A DNA stretch of 13,976 bases from an uncultured Rhodospirillaceae bacterium (GTDB lineage Bacteria; Pseudomonadota; Alphaproteobacteria; CAAGCB01; CAG-977). The stretch spans positions 1-13,976 of the forward strand of contig USCC01000057.1 of NCBI GenBank assembly GCA_900553035.1, given 5' to 3'. The position numbers and the translations under genes were made by a program. Position 1 is the stretch's first letter. Each line of letters starts with the position of its first letter. The notes below the pieces were generated by a model that was given only the letters and a program-made list of their open reading frames with translations, was not told where the DNA came from and did not search any database. Shown here piece after piece: positions 1-5,843 of this stretch.

Positions 1-2
1 TA

Positions 3-30
3 TTGACTTTTCCATATATATGAATAATTA
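3..30 (+). promoter_or_regulatory. Candidate sigma-70 promoter of the CxxC/thioredoxin operon
   Basis: TTGACT at 3-8 matches five of six bases of the -35 consensus. A 16-nt spacer leads to TAATTA at 25-30, a weaker -10. The surrounding 12-49 is almost pure A/T with imperfect dyad symmetry centred near 27, which could be a regulator site but could also be base composition. The strong Shine-Dalgarno AAGGAG at 55-60 and the ATG at 68 follow. Confidence 0.45.
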
Positions 31-67
31 TATATATTGAAAATAATAGCTATAAAGGAGACTATAT

Positions 68-574
68 ATGACGTTTCTTTCTTCCCTTTTCCTTGCGCTT
101 GCGGGCGGCGCCTCTCCGGCCTTTGCGAACCCGGCCTGCATTGTCTGTACGGTCGCGGTCGGTGCTTCGCTTGAAATTGCCCGAAAGCTGGGCATCCGTG
201 ACGATGTCGTCGGTTTGTGGGCCGGCGCCATGCTCGCTCTGCTGGGGTACTGGACAATTTTTTATTTCGACCGGAAACGCTGGTGCTTTCCGGGGCGGGA
301 CGTCCTTCTGATGGGGCTGTCAATCGCAATGATCGGTTTCATGTACCGCAATGATCTTTTTTACATGCCGCGGCCGGTTCTTGGTTTTCTGTATCTGGAT
401 CCGTTCCTGTTTTCCGTTCTGGCGGGCGCCGCCCTGTTCATCGGGTCACAGATCCTTTACGCCCGGCTGAAAGAACACAACGGCGGCCGCGCACATTTTC
501 CGTTTGAAAAAGTCGCCATGCCCCTGTTGTTCCTGACGGTGGCTAGTGTCGTGCTGAGCCGTTATCCGCTGTAA
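68..574 (+). CDS. Small multi-pass membrane protein with an N-terminal CxxC motif
   Basis: 168 aa. Residues 1-20 look like a signal peptide or signal anchor ending AFA, followed at once by Cys24-x-x-Cys27. Further hydrophobic segments lie near 47-67, 78-95, 103-130 and 148-168, with Arg/Lys-rich loops between (for example FDRKRW). The CxxC sits at the membrane edge, probably on the periplasmic side, which suggests disulfide exchange or metal binding; this is inference. From memory, similar 'C-x-x-C-T-x-A-V-G' membrane proteins of unknown function occur in diverse bacteria including candidate phyla; this was not checked. AAGGAG at 55-60 supports the ATG. It is the first gene of a three-gene operon whose last member is a CPYC thioredoxin-fold protein, a plausible redox partner. 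It does not look like DsbB, DsbD or VKOR, as it lacks their further conserved cysteine pairs (only Cys73 remains). Confidence 0.85.
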   Translation: MTFLSSLFLALAGGASPAFANPACIVCTVAVGASLEIARKLGIRDDVVGLWAGAMLALLGYWTIFYFDRKRWCFPGRDVLLMGLSIAMIGFMYRNDLFYMPRPVLGFLYLDPFLFSVLAGAALFIGSQILYARLKEHNGGRAHFPFEKVAMPLLFLTVASVVLSRYPL

Positions 575-590
575 ACCTTAAAGGAGAAAA

Positions 591-1172
591 ATGATGAAAA
601 AAATAAATGATGTCAAAGAGTTCGTCGAAAAAATCGATACCGCGAAAAAAGTCAATCCCAAAGACCTGTCCTCAGATCAGGACCTGAGCATTGCCGTCAT
701 GAATCTGATTTCGATTGAGGAGCATCTTGTTTTCTCCGGCGCAAAAACGGGAAAAACATCCTTCTATGACCTGATCGGAGATGTCCGGGAAATGCGCAAG
801 AATCTGATGCAGAAGATGATTCCCGCTTATGAGGGAGAAGTGTGGTGCATCTCCAAACACCTGCTGGCCGCGTCAATGCGTCTGATGGAAGTCGGAACGA
901 AACAGCAGAGCCTGGGGCATACGAAAGAAGCGTACAAGTTGTTCGATCAGGCGTACGAGCTTTACTGCCTGTTCTGGGGATTGAACATGAACATGCTGAA
1001 CACGGACGACGTCAAATGGATTTCCGACAACGCGGACAGCATCAAAGCCCTGTCCGCCCGGGTTGATGAAGCGGTCAGAACCCTTCCTCCTGCGGACACG
1101 GAGGAAAAAACCGGTGTGCTGTCGCGGATGAAAACGTTCGTCCGCAAGGCCGTTGATTGTTGCATTGAATAG
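591..1172 (+). CDS. Soluble alpha-helical protein of unknown function
   Basis: 193 aa from ATG 591. A second ATG at 594 has better spacing from the AAGGAG at 581-586 and may be the true start. No signal peptide or membrane segment is visible, so it is probably cytoplasmic. The sequence is charged and predicted helical throughout, with conserved-looking stretches EGEVWCISKHLL (about 80-91) and AYKLFDQAYELYCLFWGLN (about 115-133) that resemble a TPR-like helical pair. It ends in a basic helix with adjacent cysteines (VDCCIE). I do not recognise a named family. Only 16 bp follow the upstream stop and 9 bp precede the next start, so it is almost certainly co-transcribed with the CxxC membrane protein and the thioredoxin-like protein. 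The placement suggests an accessory or scaffold role in that module, which is inference only. Confidence 0.85.
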   Translation: MMKKINDVKEFVEKIDTAKKVNPKDLSSDQDLSIAVMNLISIEEHLVFSGAKTGKTSFYDLIGDVREMRKNLMQKMIPAYEGEVWCISKHLLAASMRLMEVGTKQQSLGHTKEAYKLFDQAYELYCLFWGLNMNMLNTDDVKWISDNADSIKALSARVDEAVRTLPPADTEEKTGVLSRMKTFVRKAVDCCIE

Positions 1173-1181
1173 GAGGCGGGT

Positions 1182-1568
1182 ATGCACAAAATCCTTTTTG
1201 CTCTTCTGGCGGTCTTCCTGCTTTCGGCCGGAGGATGCGGCGATGGGACGGGGGCGGGATCTGCTGCCGTTTCAGGCGCGGCCCCCGTTCTGCGCGACGA
1301 TAAAATTTATTTCTTTTATTATGACGAATGTCCCTACTGTCATGTTGCCGCCCATTCCATCCAGAGCAGGTATGTCGGGCTGCCGATCGAGCTGGCGAAC
1401 ATTCACAAAAGAGAAGGCGCCGTCCTTTTTGAAGCCTGTGCCCGTAAATTCGGGCTGGGCCGCGAAGTCGGGACGCCTCTGTTCTGCATGGGGGATAAAT
1501 ACATCATGGGATGGCCGCCCGGCGCAGAGGAAATGTTCGATGCGTATGTAAAACCTTTTATCAACTGA
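1182..1568 (+). CDS. Thioredoxin/glutaredoxin-fold protein with CPYC motif, putative lipoprotein
   Basis: 128 aa. The N-terminus is a hydrophobic signal ending LLSAGGC, with Cys19 in an approximate lipobox (Ala rather than Leu/Val/Ile at -3, so lipidation is likely but not certain). A Gly/Ala-rich linker follows to about residue 36. The thioredoxin-like domain begins with a KIYFFYYDECPYC strand and loop: Cys50-Pro-Tyr-Cys53 is a glutaredoxin-type active site. GTP at 97-99 supplies the cis-proline loop expected in this fold. Cys86 and Cys102 are extra. At about 90 residues the domain is compact. It probably acts in the periplasm, tethered to a membrane, as a thiol-disulfide oxidoreductase. AGGAGG at 1171-1176 starts in the previous stop codon, indicating tight operon coupling. 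The substrate is unknown; the CxxC membrane protein encoded first in the operon is the obvious candidate partner. Confidence 0.85.
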   Translation: MHKILFALLAVFLLSAGGCGDGTGAGSAAVSGAAPVLRDDKIYFFYYDECPYCHVAAHSIQSRYVGLPIELANIHKREGAVLFEACARKFGLGREVGTPLFCMGDKYIMGWPPGAEEMFDAYVKPFIN

Positions 1569-1572
1569 CCTT

Positions 1573-1604
1573 TAAATCCCCTTGATGTTTTTCAAGGGGA
1601 TTTA
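1573..1604 (+). terminator. Hairpin ending the redox operon
   Basis: A perfect 13-bp inverted repeat (1573-1585 and 1592-1604, core CCCCTT/AAGGGG) with a 6-nt loop TGTTTT lies 4 bp after the stop codon at 1568. There is no long T-run downstream, so it is a weaker intrinsic terminator or an mRNA 3'-end stabiliser. Its right arm overlaps the -10 of the next gene. Confidence 0.65.
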
Positions 1605-1608
1605 TAAT
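1582..1608 (+). promoter_or_regulatory. Candidate promoter of the tandem ArsR regulator
   Basis: TATAAT at 1603-1608 is a perfect -10. TTGATG at 1582-1587 is a possible -35 with a short 15-nt spacer. Transcription would begin near 1615, just before the Shine-Dalgarno-like GAAAGGG at 1631-1637. An ATG at 1582 would lie upstream of this start site, which argues for translation from ATG 1645. Confidence 0.5.
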
Positions 1609-1618
1609 CTGCATTATA
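1603..1618. promoter_or_regulatory. Candidate operator: 6-4-6 inverted repeat on the -10 element
   Basis: TATAAT-CTGC-ATTATA is a perfect inverted repeat with a 4-nt spacer. Its left arm is the -10 hexamer itself and its right arm covers the predicted transcription start. A repressor here would block RNA polymerase, consistent with autoregulation by the ArsR-type protein encoded 27 bp downstream. Binding is inferred. Confidence 0.45.
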
Positions 1619-1644
1619 GTCCTGAACGCCGAAAGGGTTTGAAC

Positions 1645-2289
1645 ATGAAACAGCCTCTGCCGCCTGAAATAATGAAAAAAGCCGTCAAGGGAATTATGCT
1701 GATTGCGCATCCGCTACGTCTGCGCCTGCTGGAATATCTGGACGTCAACGGCAGTTCTTCCGTTTCGGCACTGACAAAGGCTTTGAACGAAGAGCAGGCG
1801 ACCGTTTCCCAAAGCCTGAAAAAAATGAGGGAAAACAATCTTGTCAAAACGACGCGCCGGGGAATTTTCATTTATTACGACATCTGCGAGGAATATCCGG
1901 CCAGCATTTTCGTCTGCCTGCGCAAGCTGTACGGCTACATGACCGACAATTTTTATTTTCTGAAGGACGGGTTCAAAGCCATGCTACCGTCCGACTACAC
2001 CCTGATGACAGCGAACCGGATCAAACTGTTTGCCAACTCTGATAAAATGCGGATTCTGGAACTTTTGACTCTGCGGGGGCCGCAGAATGTGACGGAGATT
2101 TCAAACGGCGCCGGCATAGAGCCTCTGAAGACCTCGCAGTATCTGAAAAAACTCAGGGACGACGGCTTTGTCGCCTGCCGGCGCGACGGCCGCTTTGTCA
2201 TTTATGACATCACTTCGGGCGTTCACAAAACCTGTATCGAATGCATCCACAGGCGCTATGATTCCCTTGAAGACAAAAGCACCTTCTGA
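1645..2289 (+). CDS. Tandem ArsR-type winged-helix transcriptional regulator
   Basis: 214 aa from ATG 1645; an in-frame ATG at 1582 lies inside the upstream hairpin and promoter and is rejected. Two winged-helix domains occur in one chain. The first (about 11-80) has AHPLRLRLLEYL, recognition helix ATVSQSLKKMRENNLV and wing TTRRGIFIYYDI. The second (about 122-190) has SDKMRILELL, recognition helix KTSQYLKKLRDDGFV and wing RRDGRFVIYDIT. Both match the ArsR/SmtB pattern. ArsR proteins are normally single-domain homodimers of about 100 aa, so this looks like an internal duplication giving a single-chain pseudo-dimer. Cysteines flank both wings (Cys81, Cys91, Cys178, Cys197, Cys200), so metal or thiol sensing is possible. 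It follows the CxxC/CPYC operon on the same strand and may regulate it; that is inference. GAAAGGG at 1631-1637 is the ribosome-binding site. Confidence 0.9.
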   Translation: MKQPLPPEIMKKAVKGIMLIAHPLRLRLLEYLDVNGSSSVSALTKALNEEQATVSQSLKKMRENNLVKTTRRGIFIYYDICEEYPASIFVCLRKLYGYMTDNFYFLKDGFKAMLPSDYTLMTANRIKLFANSDKMRILELLTLRGPQNVTEISNGAGIEPLKTSQYLKKLRDDGFVACRRDGRFVIYDITSGVHKTCIECIHRRYDSLEDKSTF

Positions 2290-2300
2290 AAACGGATAAG

Positions 2301-2345
2301 AAAAAAGCGGAAACCGCCGGGCTTCCACTTTTTTTCGGGAAGCGC
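2301..2345. terminator. Convergent terminator region
   Basis: The ArsR-type gene (+) and the LRR gene (-) end tail to tail here. On the minus strand, GCGG-TTT-CCGC (2317-2307) is followed by six T (2306-2301), a short intrinsic terminator for the LRR gene. On the plus strand, GGGCTTCC (from 2319) can pair imperfectly with GGGAAGCGCCC across a loop holding seven or more T at 2329-2335, a less certain terminator for the regulator. Confidence 0.5.
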
Positions 2346-2351
2346 CCCAAA

Positions 2352-3615
2352 TCAGCGCACGGCCGCCCGCTTTGCCAGCCCGGCCTGTACGGCGGGAGAC
2401 AGCGTTTTGGAATCCGCTTCCTGCCGCGTCTTTTCAAAACGTTCAATACGAGCAACCGTTTCCCTGTTCAGATCGCGGCGCGGACAGAAACCAAAATCAA
2501 AATTTTTCTTCAGAAAACCCGTTTCCCGGATTTTCGATCCCGATTTTTCCAGGATATCCAGGAACTTATTCACTCCTTCGTCCGTAAAGCGCCCCTTGGA
2601 GAAATCAACTTTTTCAACATGCGATGAGGCCAGCCCCCTTGCCAGAGCCAGTAATGTCGTATCGTTCACATCCGGGCCGTTATAAATGAACTCCTTCAAA
2701 TCGGGCATATCCTTCAGACGATCGCCCAGGAGCTTTTCCGAAACCGCGTCAAAACGGATGTTTTCCATTTTCAGGCTTTCCATCCCTTCCGGCATTGCTT
2801 CAATAAAACGAGCCGCCGTTGCCTTTGTCACGATATCCGGAGAATTCGGACGGTTGGTCAGGGAAAGGCTTTTCAGCGTTCCGGGCAGACCTGCCCCCAT
2901 TGTGTCCAGACACGTTTCGCCCAGATCCGATGAATTCAGGGTAAAGGACGTCAGGGCGCTTTGCCCGAGATTCAGGTTTTTCAGATACGGCGCGGAAGCC
3001 GAAGTTGCCGACAGAGAAAGCTCCGTCATCTTTCCCCGCGCGAGTTGTTCCCCCAGAGAATAGGAAACGGCCAGACCGTGTTCCAGACAAACATCCAAAG
3101 AAGTGACGTTCGTCCTGTCCAGGCCGTCAATAAAGCGGGCAACAACAGGCGCCGGAACATCCCCCTTGCGGGAATCATTGGTCAGGGAGACTTTGCGGAC
3201 GGACGGTTCAAACCCTATTTTTTCCAGGAGAATGGCTGAACAGTCGCGTCCTTTTGCCAGACGCCGGATTTCCGAAGAACGAAGCTGTTTCCTGACAAAA
3301 CAGCTTGGACGCGGAGAACGGGCGGTTCCCTGTTTCAGCTCAAACAGGGCCGTTTTTTCATCCACGATTTCGGAAACGGCACAGCCCTGGCCGATATGCA
3401 TCAGATCCTTCATATCGACAGCCAGGGTTCCGTTTTTTTTCGGCCTGCCGCATTTTTTTAACGAAAGCTTCCGATTCCTGCGCGGAAAAACCGGCGGCTT
3501 CAAGGCTCTGGGCTTCCCGGACGTCCCAGAACGGTTTTGTTTTGTCCGGAGCGGCCGGCTGTTTTTTATATTTACCCGCGAAAATATCCGATAATTTTCT
3601 GAAAAACGAAGCCAT
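2352..3615 (-). pseudogene. Leucine-rich-repeat-like protein gene, split by a frameshift in an A8 run
   Basis: The start is ATG at 3615 on the minus strand, preceded by GGGGGTGAG at 3627-3619. The first frame gives a credible N-terminus (MASFFRKLSDIFAGKYKKQP...) up to about residue 61 (RQAEKK), then turns into unrelated sequence and stops near 3358. The continuation, NGTLAVDMKDLMHIGQGCAV, is in another frame and runs to 2352. The two frames meet at eight A (plus coordinates 3433-3440); with seven A the gene would be one 420-aa frame. The body has spaced repeats of the type 'xxLxxLxLxxxxx' (TSLDVCLEHG, TELSLSATSA, TSFTLNSSDL, KSLSLTNRPN, ESLKMENIRF, KEFIYNGPDV, EKVDFSKGRF), as in ribonuclease-inhibitor-type LRR proteins, which bind proteins. 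There is no signal peptide, so it is cytoplasmic or exported by a specialised route. Whether the shift is a sequencing error, a real null, or slippage-controlled cannot be decided from this sequence. Confidence 0.7.
3433..3440 (-). repeat. Homopolymer run (A8 on the coding strand) at the frameshift
   Basis: Eight consecutive A on the minus strand sit in the codons for Glu-Lys-Lys at about residues 59-61 of the LRR gene. The reading frames before and after disagree by one base at this point. A second run of seven A at 3459-3453 lies 12 bases upstream in the gene and keeps its frame. Confidence 0.8.
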
Positions 3616-3637
3616 GACTCACCCCCTGTGCTGATTG

Positions 3638-3657
3638 TTATTTTTCATGAAAAATAA
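3638..3657. promoter_or_regulatory. Perfect 20-bp palindrome, candidate operator of the LRR gene
   Basis: TTATTTTTCATGAAAAATAA is its own reverse complement over all 20 bp, centred on TCATGA. It covers the -10 hexamer and the predicted transcription start of the LRR gene, where a bound dimeric repressor would block transcription. The protein that binds it is unknown. As RNA it could also form a hairpin in the 5' leader. Confidence 0.55.
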
Positions 3658-3679
3658 TTTGTTTTAAAGAGGATGTCAA
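3651..3679 (-). promoter_or_regulatory. Strong sigma-70 promoter of the LRR gene
   Basis: On the minus strand, TTGACA (3679-3674) is a perfect -35. A 17-nt spacer leads to TATTTT (3656-3651), a four-of-six -10. This predicts transcription starting near 3644 and a leader of about 30 nt before ATG 3615. Confidence 0.6.
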
Positions 3680-3724
3680 CAAAAATAGACAAAAATTCAG
3701 GTTCGTTCCGAAAATACTCTCCCC

Positions 3725-3754
3725 AAAAAAAGAAGCCCCGAAAAGAGGCTTCTT
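3725..3754 (-). terminator. Rho-independent terminator of the beta-barrel protein gene
   Basis: On the minus strand an 8-bp stem AAGAAGCC/GGCTTCTT (3754-3747 with 3737-3730) with a 9-nt loop runs into a T tract (seven A at 3725-3731 on the plus strand). It lies 24 bp after the stop of the outer-membrane protein gene and separates it from the LRR gene. Confidence 0.85.
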
Positions 3755-3777
3755 CAACAACCGTATGCGCCGCGCGT

Positions 3778-4527
3778 TTAAAACGCGATTTTCAGGTTTG
3801 CGCCGATTGAAAATGAATCTGAATCAATGCCGGCGTCCCATTTATAGGAATCATGCAGAAGGTATGATACGCTTCCGCCGACGGACATCCGCGGCGTCAG
3901 GACGTAATCGGCTTCGGCGAACAGGCGGTAGGACTGATCGTTTCCGTCTTCATGATTATACGTATAATCAAGCCCCGCGCGCACGCCGACAATTTCCTTG
4001 ATCATGGAATATCCGGCCACGCGCAGGCCGATAACGCTTTCGTTTGCATCCTTGCCCTGCCCCACCGGCGTTTCAACACGCAACTCCGCATACGGCAGGA
4101 AGGTTGCCCCGGCGTCATAACCGACCTGGGCAAAAAAATCAATACTCCGGCGTGCGCCCTTGTACTGCATGTACTTCACCGCCGCACGAACCAGAAGTTC
4201 GGGCTGGTTTTCAAAAGAAAACGCGTACATGCCGCCCACGCCCCACACGACATCATCCTTATCGCCGCTGCCGTAGCTATAGTTCCCCAACGCGCCGATC
4301 AGCGTGAAACGATCCGTCGCCCCGAACTGAAGCTCTTCCATATAAAAACCGGTATCGACGGAATTATGATCCCGCAGGCCGCTGTATTTCGTATGGGTGT
4401 ATTCCGCGGTCGTCTGAGAAAATCCCTTCCCTTTCAAAGGCTGATAGAACGGATTTGTTATGTCCTCTGCCCGCGCCGCAAAAGACGTCAGGAAAATCAG
4501 AGCCGCCAACAGAACTTTCTTTTTCAT
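3778..4527 (-). CDS. Outer-membrane beta-barrel protein
   Basis: 249 aa from ATG at 4527, chosen because GGGAGA lies 7 nt upstream and the product opens with a classic signal peptide (MKKKVLLAALIFLTSFAARA, cut before ED). A start at 4554 would put nine polar residues before it. The mature chain has alternating polar/hydrophobic strands rich in Tyr and Gly joined by short turns and Asp/Asn-rich loops (for example FTLIGALGNYSYGSG, LLVRAAVKYMQY, ATFLPYAELRVETP, VGVRAGLDYTYNHEDG, SFSIGANLKIAF). It ends in Phe, the usual BAM-recognition signal. About 229 mature residues would suit a barrel of 8-12 strands. No specific family (porin, OmpA, OmpW) can be assigned. It is transcribed alone, with its own terminator, divergently from the CPBP gene. 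The role could be a pore or a structural barrel. Confidence 0.88.
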   Translation of the reverse strand: MKKKVLLAALIFLTSFAARAEDITNPFYQPLKGKGFSQTTAEYTHTKYSGLRDHNSVDTGFYMEELQFGATDRFTLIGALGNYSYGSGDKDDVVWGVGGMYAFSFENQPELLVRAAVKYMQYKGARRSIDFFAQVGYDAGATFLPYAELRVETPVGQGKDANESVIGLRVAGYSMIKEIVGVRAGLDYTYNHEDGNDQSYRLFAEADYVLTPRMSVGGSVSYLLHDSYKWDAGIDSDSFSIGANLKIAF

Positions 4528-4625
4528 TTCATTCTCCCGGTGAAGATTCTTCATGTTTTATCCACCCTAAAGACAAAACTTTAAAATATTCCTTACGGAC
4601 AAAAAATTTACGGCCGACCTTTTCT

Positions 4626-4647
4626 AATTGTTGACGTATAAACAATT
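4626..4647. promoter_or_regulatory. Inverted repeat, candidate MarR operator
   Basis: AATTGTT (4626-4632) and AACAATT (4641-4647) form a perfect 7-bp inverted repeat with an 8-nt spacer. They overlap the -35 TTGACG (4631-4636) of the operon that encodes a MarR regulator. A partial second copy, CAATTGACATGTAAATT, follows. MarR proteins commonly repress their own operon from such sites; binding here is inferred. Confidence 0.45.
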
Positions 4648-4659
4648 GACATGTAAATT
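4631..4659 (+). promoter_or_regulatory. Promoter of the CPBP-marR-aas operon
   Basis: TTGACG at 4631-4636 (five of six) and TAAATT at 4654-4659 (four of six) are separated by exactly 17 nt. This predicts a start near 4666 and a short leader before ATG 4694. GGATAACGGA upstream of the start codon is a weak ribosome-binding site. Confidence 0.6.
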
Positions 4660-4693
4660 AAGCTCGTTCTTTTCAGGATAACGGACGAAAAAC

Positions 4694-5356
4694 ATGCGTA
4701 AAAACCTTTACCTCTGGACGGCGGGCCTTGTTCCCTTTCTGGCTTCCGTCTTTTATTTCGACATCTGTGACGGGACAAACGCCGCGCGCATCATCTACTC
4801 CGCCGCCAAGCTGTTCATCCTGATTTATCCGCTTTTTTTCATCGGAACGACAATTCCTTTCAAAATGGCGTTCCGTTTTGATGTCCGGGAATTCGGCCTG
4901 GGCGCGGCCGTCGGTGCGGCTCTTTTCGGCGCCGGTACACTTGTGCTTGATATCCCCGCCGTCGGAAGAGAGATCGCGGCCGCCGCGCCGTTCATTCAGA
5001 GCAAAATCAGCAGTTTCGGCGTGGAAAAGCACTACCTCGCGATGGCACTCACCGTTTCGTTCGTCCACGCCATGCTGGAGGAATATTACTGGCGATGGTT
5101 CCTGTTCGGTGCGTCGGGAAAGAACGTCCTGAGCGCCGCGGCCTTTTCCCTGCATCATTTTGTCGTGCTGGACTTTTACTATGACCTGCCCGTGGCGGCG
5201 GTGCTGACACTCCTTGTTTTCACGGGCGGGCTGATCTTCAACGCCCTGTTCGCCCGGCGGGACAATGTCTGGGGAGCATGGGCCGCCCATGCCGGCGCGG
5301 ATCTTTTCATTTTTTATGCCGGATGGCAGATTTTGAACGGAGGATTGAATGGCTGA
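4694..5356 (+). CDS. CPBP-family (CAAX-protease-like) intramembrane metalloprotease
   Basis: 220 aa, hydrophobic throughout with six to eight likely membrane segments. The three family motifs are visible. Glu129-Glu130-x-x-x-Arg134 (in HAMLEEYYWRWFLFG) is motif 1. Phe151-x-x-x-His155 (AFSLHHF) is motif 2. His199-x-x-x-Asp203 (AAHAGAD) is motif 3, where Asn is more usual at the last position. These residues bind the catalytic metal in Rce1-like CPBP proteases. Bacterial members often have unknown substrates, and some give bacteriocin immunity or help process membrane proteins. The next gene (MarR) starts 8 bp before this stop, so translation is coupled. Association with lysophospholipid recycling suggests an envelope-maintenance role, which is inference. 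Confidence 0.88.
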   Translation: MRKNLYLWTAGLVPFLASVFYFDICDGTNAARIIYSAAKLFILIYPLFFIGTTIPFKMAFRFDVREFGLGAAVGAALFGAGTLVLDIPAVGREIAAAAPFIQSKISSFGVEKHYLAMALTVSFVHAMLEEYYWRWFLFGASGKNVLSAAAFSLHHFVVLDFYYDLPVAAVLTLLVFTGGLIFNALFARRDNVWGAWAAHAGADLFIFYAGWQILNGGLNG

Positions 5357-5843
5357 ACCGCATGATTTCAGACAGTACGGGATTGACCCGTCAAAGGGTC
5401 GGAATTATGAAAATATCGCGTACGTCATGGCGCTGGTCTATCACCTGTGTGAAAAAAGGATCAGCCGCCTTCTTGCGCCGTATGAAATTTCCCCCGAACA
5501 GTACAATGTCCTGATGGCGTTGCGTTTTCAGGAGGACGGCCGGGGCATGACTCAGACCGGGATCGGACGGCACCTGATCGTCAGTCCGGGAAGCATCACC
5601 CGCCTGGTGGACAAGCTTTCAAAACGCAATCTGCTGACCGTTGTTCAAAACCCCCGCAACCGCCGCGAAAACATTGTAAAAATCACCGAAGAAGGCATTG
5701 CTCTGACCGAAACCATATGGCCGCGATACGATGCCGCTCTCCGCGACCTGGTCGGCCGGGTGCCGCCCCAAAAACAGGAAGAGCTGGCCGCCGTACTGGC
5801 CGACTGGTTCTTTAAACTGCAGGAGACAAAACAGGATGCATAA
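5349..5843 (+). CDS. MarR-family transcriptional regulator
   Basis: 164 aa. An N-terminal dimerisation helix (about 18-45) precedes the winged helix-turn-helix. LAPYEISPEQYNVLMALR leads in, TQTGIGRHLIVSPGSITRLVDKLSKRNLL (about 68-96) is the DNA-binding helix-turn-helix, and NPRNRRENIVKITEEG (about 101-116) is the wing. The usual MarR wing pattern D-x-R-D-x-R appears with Asn in place of both Asp residues. The C-terminal helices complete the dimer interface. Its start overlaps the upstream CPBP gene by 8 bp and its end overlaps the fusion gene by 8 bp, so all three are one transcriptional unit. The likely operator is the inverted repeat at 4626-4647, giving autoregulation. A fatty acid or lysolipid ligand would fit the context but is not shown. 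Confidence 0.93.
   Translation: MAEPHDFRQYGIDPSKGRNYENIAYVMALVYHLCEKRISRLLAPYEISPEQYNVLMALRFQEDGRGMTQTGIGRHLIVSPGSITRLVDKLSKRNLLTVVQNPRNRRENIVKITEEGIALTETIWPRYDAALRDLVGRVPPQKQEELAAVLADWFFKLQETKQDA

Noticed and set aside
1582..1644. Upstream ATG extension of the tandem ArsR gene
   Set aside because: It begins inside the terminator hairpin and upstream of the predicted transcription start; ATG 1645 has a ribosome-binding site and starts just before the first HTH.
2686..3594. Open frames on the plus strand opposite the LRR gene
   Set aside because: Arg/Ser-rich low-quality translations without domains; they are antisense to a gene with clear repeats.
3952..4584. 210-codon plus-strand frame opposite the beta-barrel gene
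   Set aside because: No ribosome-binding site or recognisable motif; the minus strand has a signal peptide, beta pattern and terminator.
4673..5290. 205-codon minus-strand frame opposite the CPBP gene
   Set aside because: Composition typical of an antisense shadow; the plus strand carries all CPBP motifs.
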